Positions 57,671 through 64,000 of a stretch of DNA of 64,000 bases are shown piece after piece. Below the pieces are notes generated by a model. That model was not told where the DNA came from. It ran no database searches and worked only from the letters and a program-made list of their open reading frames with translations. The stretch lies in contig NC_092564.1 in NCBI RefSeq assembly GCF_037975245.1, positions 7,663,984-7,727,983 on the forward strand, given 5' to 3'. Made by a program: the position numbers and the translations under genes. This DNA comes from Apostichopus japonicus (Eukaryota; Echinodermata; Holothuroidea; Aspidochirotida; Stichopodidae). Numbering within the stretch: the stretch's first letter is position 1; every line of letters begins with the position of its first letter.

Positions 57671-60509
57671 CTTGCCTTGCCTAATTGCCTTGCCTTGCTC
57701 ACTCTGTTCCACTATGAAAAATTTTCAACAAACAGGTTCTTCTCATCTGCAGTCACAAGCCATGACTTTAATTCAGGTCAAATGTCGAAATATTGCACTG
57801 AACATCTTAAACCAGAGTGGGTGGTATAAATGAGTTTTGGAAGTCATTGTGGTCATTTGAGTTTACCTATCACATTTTGGTGTGACCCATTAAATTAACT
57901 TACTTTTTGTCAGGCTGCGGTGAGATACCTCTATTGATAGGATACTACTGACTTCATCCATATCCTACACCCCCACTATAACATTTATAATATCAGTATT
58001 CTCCTCCTACCCACCCTTTTACAGTTTACTTCCTTTAACAATATGCCACAGAAGTCATGATGAGAAAAGTACAGCACACTTTAATTGATCTCAACCACTT
58101 GCATAATACATCATCACTGTTACCCGTGGCAATGCCCAGCATCGGGCGTGCGGGCAATCCCTATATCCCATGTCAACATGTTTGTGAGGTGTTAACTTAT
58201 TTCCTTTGGCAAGGTTTAGTCAGGATTTTAAGTGACTACAACATGCAGTAGTATTTCCTGCTCAAGATAGCTTTGGCAACAAATTTAGCCATTGAGTGCT
58301 TCCCTTTCAAAACCATCAGATTCATAAAGTCAACAAGCACCTATATGCTTACATGCTTGTGAGTCTGTAGTCCACTCATCTTCATTGTTTAAATCTCACA
58401 TACATCAGCAGAGACTAGAGAGAGAGGTAGCGGTTAAAGACGTTCGTTGTCCGATAATTAGTTGGAAAATTTTGGATTATCAGTAAATACTTTACACCAT
58501 GGACTAATAATTCTGCTAGATGTTACCATGAGTGACAGACAAGGTACAACCTTTCTCTTCCTTTTTTTTCTGTTTTTTTTTCTTTCAATTTTCAACTAAT
58601 AGAACTTGGCTATTTATTTATTAATCATTGAATTTATATATATGTTTTTTAACTCATGCCACTTGTGTTTAGCTCTTTGTTGTACAGTTTTTCCGTTTGG
58701 CTACTGTACGCTGGTCAACAAAATTGAAAAGGAAATTACCTTAATTAATGCTTAAGTTGTACATCATAGGGTAATTGCCTTTGGCTGGCGATATATGTCA
58801 ATTTTTGTATTTTAGTTGTAAATATTCTAGGTTGGTTAAAGTCCATGCAGAAAAGCATACAGCTTGCATATATACCAGTGCTTTGGATTTTATTTGAGAG
58901 GTGGGAGGGAGGGGCGGCCTCAGAGCTGCATGGTTTTGTATCAATTCTTAAAGATCATAAAAGAAGTTTCTATCAATAGTGTAAGCAACTTCAAAGCCAG
59001 TTACTTGACATTTCCTCAGACATTAGGCACACACTATTCACCACTCAATGCAAATATTAACTTGAAATTAAATTGGCACACACGACAAAATTGTAATCCC
59101 CTCTTGATCAACTAGATCATCACTCAGGTATTATTCTATTTTTATCGCTAACACACATAGTAACAATTTTCTAAGATATCCCTGTTATGAAATATATTGT
59201 AATTCAGTTTTGTTAAATATGAACAGGTACTTTTTATCATAATAAGCTTAAAAAGTTGTGTAACATTACAGCTGTATATGCCTTCAAAGTACTCATGCTT
59301 TAGCATATGACTTGAATTATGAACTTGAAAAATACTAAATCACGCATGGCAGATTACCAATTCCCTCAAGATATGTAATGCATCCCTGTGGGCATCACTA
59401 ATGACCACAAAAATCATGACATTACTGGGTCACTCCCCCCCCCACCCCTCTGCTTTAGATAGATAATATTTTATTATTATTTAACTTGAAAGGTAGGTTT
59501 ATCCCATTTGGCTGAAGTTGTTGAACATTGACAGCTGTGTATCAGTTCATGGTCGCCCTGGTTAGCATCTCTTGTTAAGGCCGCCTGTGTCATTTCTCTG
59601 ATGACAACAATGACATGGATATGGTTTCTATTCATACTTGGTGTCTCTGTCCAGCTTTCAATACTTTACCACCAAGGAAACGGTCTTATAGTTATTGTCT
59701 CATTTTTATCTACCAACACATAAATGTGATTCACATCTTGTCTCGATATGTCAAAGGTCAATCCACTCATCAAAGGGTTCCGAAGAGGCGCCAGTGAAAC
59801 ACAAACAAGAACATTCTTTTGATGTTTCGAATCATTTTCTTTGAAACCTTTTTTTCTCTTCTTTTTTCTTGTATCAGTGAGTTTTTTTAAGATCGGTAAT
59901 GTTTGCCAAAATGGTAGAAATATCTACAAATTTCAAATCTGTTAATATGCTTTGATCAATTTATGGTTCTCTTATAAGAAGTACATAACAGTGAATGTCA
60001 ACAGTTACTGAATGAGAGTTGGGGCTGGGATCAACTAAAGAGTTGTCAAGTTTATGATCAGCATGAGTCATGTCTTAGTTGTATCCAAGGTGGAAGGTGG
60101 CTACAATGTGGTGTAATCCTTGAAAAGTGGGATTTCAAGGGTGTTGGATTTCTAGGTTCCAACCCCTGACATTTACTGTACCAAGGCTTTTCTGCAGCCT
60201 TGATTAGTCTGACAAGTTTCAAAAACAGATGTTCTATAGTGTCGATTTGAATAAATCTTGTTTTCTTTTTATCATGGGTGTTGTGAGTTAACAACAAGAT
60301 GGGATTATGTTGTCATGGTAATTAGCTCATAACAGAGAAGCTAATACAACAGTGGTGACAATCTTCTTTCCTATGGTGAGACGTTACAGTTACATGCATA
60401 CAGTATTTCTTAAATTATTGAGCATTCATTATTTAGAGAACATTATGCAAGTTTGCTTTCAGAGTCATACATGAGAGTATCCCTCCAAATTGTGGGCAAT
60501 TCATAATAA
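57671..60509. other. no gene supported
   Basis: Poly-T runs near 58560-58590 and a C tract near 59435-59450. An open plus segment at 58924-58980 ends at a GTAAGC donor, but its acceptor side is G-rich. Confidence 0.4.
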
Positions 60510-60745
60510 AAATAAAAATTATATAGATTCATATATCGCCACTCCAGGGAACGAGGCGCTTCAAAAAGTGGAAAGCGTCAACATTGAAATGCAGAACAGA
60601 AAAAATGAGTCTTCAGTAAACTCTTAAAAAGTTGAAAGATTAGAACAAGTTTGAAGATGGTCTGGTAACTGATACCAAAGACTTGCAGTGGAGTAAAGTA
60701 AAACGTCTGAATCCGTAAGCCTTCACACTAGGTTTAGGTACGCAG
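60510..60745. repeat. dispersed TATAGCGCC...GGCGCTT repeat, longer diverged copy
   Basis: Starts in AATAAAAATAAAAATTATATAG, then ATATCGCC and GAGGCGCTTCAAAAAG. It continues with ATGAGTCTTCAGTAAACTC and further blocks, an arrangement I associate with a repeat widespread in animals. Related to the 54.1 kb copy by its first third only. Confidence 0.5.
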
Positions 60746-60986
60746 AGGTATGATTTGCTTGGGTAAAGGTAATATGATCATCCTAGTAGTTTCCCCACCC
60801 ACCTTGAAATTCATGGGGAGGGGGGACTAGCTGTTCCCAATGCGGGACTTTGACAATTCGTCTAAATTGGTTAGTAGAAAATGTCAGTGCTCTTACTTTG
60901 TTTGTATTAGACTCTTTAAATTACCATCCACCGACATAATCCCCTTTGAAATACCTCTCCATTCCCCCCCCCCCCTCCCTCCTCAG

Positions 60987-61411
60987 GTCATTGGTTAATG
61001 GTGGTTGCAGCTAAGCTTGATACAAAACAAAGCATAAATCGCTGCAATGTCATTTCTAGGACGATACGATATATGGTAGAGACTTCCATCGATATGATCA
61101 GCAAAGATATCCAACCTTCCTCCCTCGGCTACCCATCCCTGCAGTTGTTAGGTAAACTTGGCGGTTTCGCTATTACCTGCCCTTCTTTCAACAGAAATTA
61201 TATCAAGCACACCGCCTTTAACACTACAGTATTATATAAAGCCCATGGGCATTTAAAAGTCCTTTACCCCAACATGTATCTTCTTGGAGGATTAAAGTCG
61301 ATGATTTTGACAACAGGATTGGGTTCACTAGGAGCAGTTATCCAGGTAGACAGAAGGAGATATACAATCCCTTTGATCGGAATGAAAATAAACATAGCTA
61401 TAAAATCTTAG
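60987..61411 (+). CDS. long plus-strand frame, candidate exon or short gene
   Basis: A C-rich tract (CCCCCTCCCTCCTCAG) gives an acceptor at 60986. ATG 60998 opens 137 codons to TAG 61409-61411. Segments include MVVAAKLDTKQSINRCNVIS, MVETSIDMISKDIQPSSLGY, LQLLGKLGGFAITCPSFNRN and HLKVLYPNMYLLGGLKSM. A good donor CAG|GTAGAC at 61346 would end an exon at 61345 in phase 0. Codon use is balanced and richer in GC and CpG than the flanks. Gly/Ile/Leu-rich alternating stretches suggest beta strands or a membrane-associated fold, but I recognise no family. It is the longest frame in the window. Confidence 0.45.
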
Positions 61412-61719
61412 GATTTCATACCACTACGATGACAGACATTTGACGATGTCATAATTTCACCAGTCATAGAAAAGTCCTATCTGTTCTGTAGTGGTACTAC
61501 CCTTTCACTTCCAAGGGCGAAAAAAAATCCTTGTTTTCTTTACGAAGGTGTTTTGTATGCAAAAATCTTAAAATTACAAACAGACCATGGTATGCCATTG
61601 ATAAATAAAATGGGAATATAGAACACTAAGTAAACTTTATCATTTTCGAAGGACTGTGATATAAAACCTGCAGTCATCTGTCACCCAAATGTACAAAGAA
61701 ACTAAACACAGCTTGAGAA
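61412..61719. other. no gene recognised
   Basis: AT-rich; nothing seen. Confidence 0.4.
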
Positions 61720-61905
61720 ATGGCAGAATGGGAGAGAGAAATGGTTGAAAGGGAAGAACGAGAAAGATTGGGGGTATTTGGGGGTGGGATGGGGGTATGT
61801 GGGGGTGGGGTGGGGACATGTGGGGCTGGGGTGGGGTGGGGATGTTGAAAGGGTAGAAAAGGGAGGAGAATGGGAGGGGAAGGAAGGGGAAGGGGTATAA
61901 AGGAG
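61720..61905 (+). repeat. G-rich minisatellite-like tract
   Basis: Runs such as GGGGGTATTTGGGGGTGGGA and GTGGGGTGGGGACATGTGGG occur between purine-rich flanks. Many GGGG runs are close enough to form quadruplexes on the plus strand. The minus frame across it (Pro/His/Thr repeats) is an artefact. Confidence 0.85.
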
Positions 61906-63847
61906 ACAGTAACTTTTAAAGTGTAAAATGGTTTTCGATATAGTGTACTTGAGATTCAAAGTTGATTATTTGCATGGCCACTGCATGGTTACTACGTGAG
62001 ACAAAAGCAGATCAATACATAGCTGCTGTAAGTGGGACCTCTGCCTCTTTTTAAGTCAAGTATTGGCCTGGTTTTATTTATGGAAATTGGGACACAGTCA
62101 GTACCAGAGGTATTGCTCGAAGTGATGGCAATGAGGTTTGACCCTAGAATCTTAATGGTCGTCCATTTCCATAGTGGAAGTGCTTAGTGGTCAACGATTT
62201 CTTTCAAAACAGGAAGGTGGGGGACCAAAGGGAAGACTATACTATGATTCCCTAAGCTTCCATCAACCCAGTGATTTCCAAATGAACTTTGATATGACAG
62301 AGATTCAGGAAGACGGATTCTATACTATAAAGTAATGGCCCTTTTAAAGATGAGTGCAAAAGTTAGTAGTTGTAAAGCATTGTAAACATTACCATTACAT
62401 GTATCTTACATGCTCAGCATGGTGTGTTTAATAGTCAGTGATCATTGACTTTAATTTAAGCAAAACTTCATTCTGAATATTGTTCAAATTACTATGAAAA
62501 ATTACAACTCATCAAGCTAAGGTTTCCCTCAACCGTTTCTTCAGAAAGGATCGCTGATTCTTGCACCTAATTCTTATTAACTTCCCTTTTAAATATATAT
62601 TGTTTTTTTGTCTCAGCCTCTTTGCATGACTCTGACATTTTTCACACATATACTGTATATATGCCATCCCAAACAAACACCCTATAACATTGTGCCAATC
62701 TTGCTGCTAATATGCCTCATGATTACTATGTGTGTATATATAATGGCAGCGTATAGAGTGCATATCCCTTTAATTGTGGAAGTCATTTATATCTCCTGTT
62801 TACTGTAGGTTCCTGTTCTCCATTGTTTACTGTAGTATATACTATGTGTATATGTAATGAGTTAGTGTATACATAATGAGTATGTAATAGAGTGCATATC
62901 CCTTTAATTGTGGAAGTCATTTACATCTCCTCTGTTTAATGTAGTTCCCCATAGAAGCTTACTCATTCTTAAGTTGTTTACAATCTTACAAAGGCTACAC
63001 ACAGGGATATTATTATTATTATCTAGCTATCACCTTCCCTAGATCGTACCTGCCATATCTGTACACATGCATAGATAAACTATTAACAGTGTAGTATATA
63101 CAACTATATACACACGTGCACAACAATGATATTTTCACTACTTTCTAACACATGGGAGTGCTTAGATTGTAAAATATGATGCAATCGCTAAATCCTCAAC
63201 ACTGAGTTGTTAGGTTATTAGTCTGATCAACTAACTCACCCTTTTGCACATTTCACATTAAATGATGTAATGAATGTGACACAATGTCAAAGAAAATACT
63301 ACTTTCTTAGTATATGGTGATGTGTATTTCTCCAAATCGCTGGGTTTAATAGTAGTTGTACATTTACTTGGCAACTGCCTCCTAAACTTGAGCAAATGCA
63401 CACTTCGTAACTATGGCAGAAGAGCTGCAATGGACTTGAATATGTGAAAATTAATACAGTATAGAAAGAAAGATGTGTGTAATACCCTGCTCTTTGTTCA
63501 GGTCAAAGGAAATTTGAGGTCTGAAACATTGTAAAGATTATGATTCCAAAAGTGAAGCTTGGATAAAAAAATTCTATTTGTGTACAGTGAGTTCTCATCT
63601 AGACAATCAGACAATATTTAGATTGTCGGATCCACTTTGCTTCAGACTATAGTGATTGTAGATTATGCAGAGCACACCTTCTCATTGTACTCAAATTTTT
63701 AACTGTGTAGAGAAACCAACAATCATGTTTACCATACACTGAAGTACTCACTTTGATGTTTGCTTAATACTTGGAAAATGTAATCCTTTTTTATTACTTT
63801 GTCATACAAACGTTCATTGTTTTTTTTTTGTCTTTTTTTTTGTACAG
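61906..63847. other. no gene supported; one direct duplication
   Basis: Apart from the 62752-62950 duplication I see only AT-rich DNA with TA-rich microsatellite traces. Confidence 0.4.
62752..62950. repeat. direct duplication, 134-bp offset
   Basis: AGAGTGCATATCCCTTTAAT TGTGGAAGTCATTTA(T/C)ATCTCC at 62755 recurs at 62889. Both are followed by TGTTTA(C/A)TGTAG(G)TTCC. Confidence 0.9.
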
Positions 63848-63908
63848 CCTGATTTCTAGAGCACATCCGTTTACAATACAAATCGTCAGTACAGTGCACT
63901 ATTTTTAA
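63848..63908 (+). CDS. candidate terminal exon behind a strong acceptor
   Basis: An unusually strong pyrimidine tract (TTTTTTTTTGTCTTTTTTTT then TGTACAG) ends at 63847. The only long frame (phase 2) reads LISRAHPFTIQIVSTVHYF and stops at TAA 63906-63908. With 19 codons this is marginal; poly-T tracts are common here and the acceptor may be fortuitous. Confidence 0.2.
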
Positions 63909-64000
63909 AACCATTTTTGCAGAATTGCTAAGTCTGATCCAAGCATTTTATACTATGAATGCAGTCACTAGTGTTTGTCATAATAATTCACCTACTGCTA

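Noticed and set aside
1-64000. Bacterial operons, plasmid or phage genes
   Set aside because: No long frames, ribosome binding sites or recognisable bacterial proteins; repeat content is that of an animal genome.

Overview
The window looks like non-coding-rich nuclear DNA of an invertebrate animal. It is AT-rich and full of microsatellites, minisatellites, short terminal-inverted-repeat elements, tRNA-derived SINEs and one 5'-truncated LINE. Open frames are short and often sit between splice-like AG and GT signals. There are no operons, ribosome binding sites or other bacterial hallmarks. The repeat style (microsatellite-tailed SINEs, TTAA-flanked MITEs, poly-G/poly-C tracts) would suit an echinoderm such as a sea cucumber, but that is a guess from memory.

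No whole gene can be recognised by family. I propose about two dozen candidate exons from reading frame plus splice signals. The most coherent model is on the minus strand at 47824-45389: three exons with matching phases, a stop, and an AATAAA signal 67 bases on. The other better ones are single minus exons at 38434-38171 and 18658-18464, a plus-strand three-exon chain ending at 27918, plus exons between 29779 and 34266, and a long plus frame at 60987-61411. All are ab initio calls. Several stretches read well in two frames, so individual exons may be chance.

Layout. 1-9 kb: SINEs, a 24-bp TATG minisatellite and a long TA tract. 12-18 kb: two oppositely oriented copies of one TTAA-flanked MITE, a 166-bp palindromic element between them, and candidate exons. 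20.1-22.3 kb: a 22-copy ~103-bp G-rich minisatellite with a 522-bp higher-order period. 23-27 kb: a second TTAA-flanked MITE, a polypurine block and a LINE 3' end. 31.3-32.5 kb: 16 copies of a 76-bp unit without a single indel. 34.3-34.7 kb: six copies of a 51-bp unit. 37-50 kb: a diverged tandem duplication, the minus-strand gene, a SINE and a 309-bp inverted-repeat element. 53-64 kb: a second diverged duplication, the second copy of the 44.9-kb SINE, dispersed repeats and the long plus frame.

I do not see a clearly new molecular system. The most interesting leads are the higher-order structure of the 20-22 kb array with a solitary related unit 20 kb away, the indel-free 76-bp array, the TE families with intact boundaries, and the unassigned exons.
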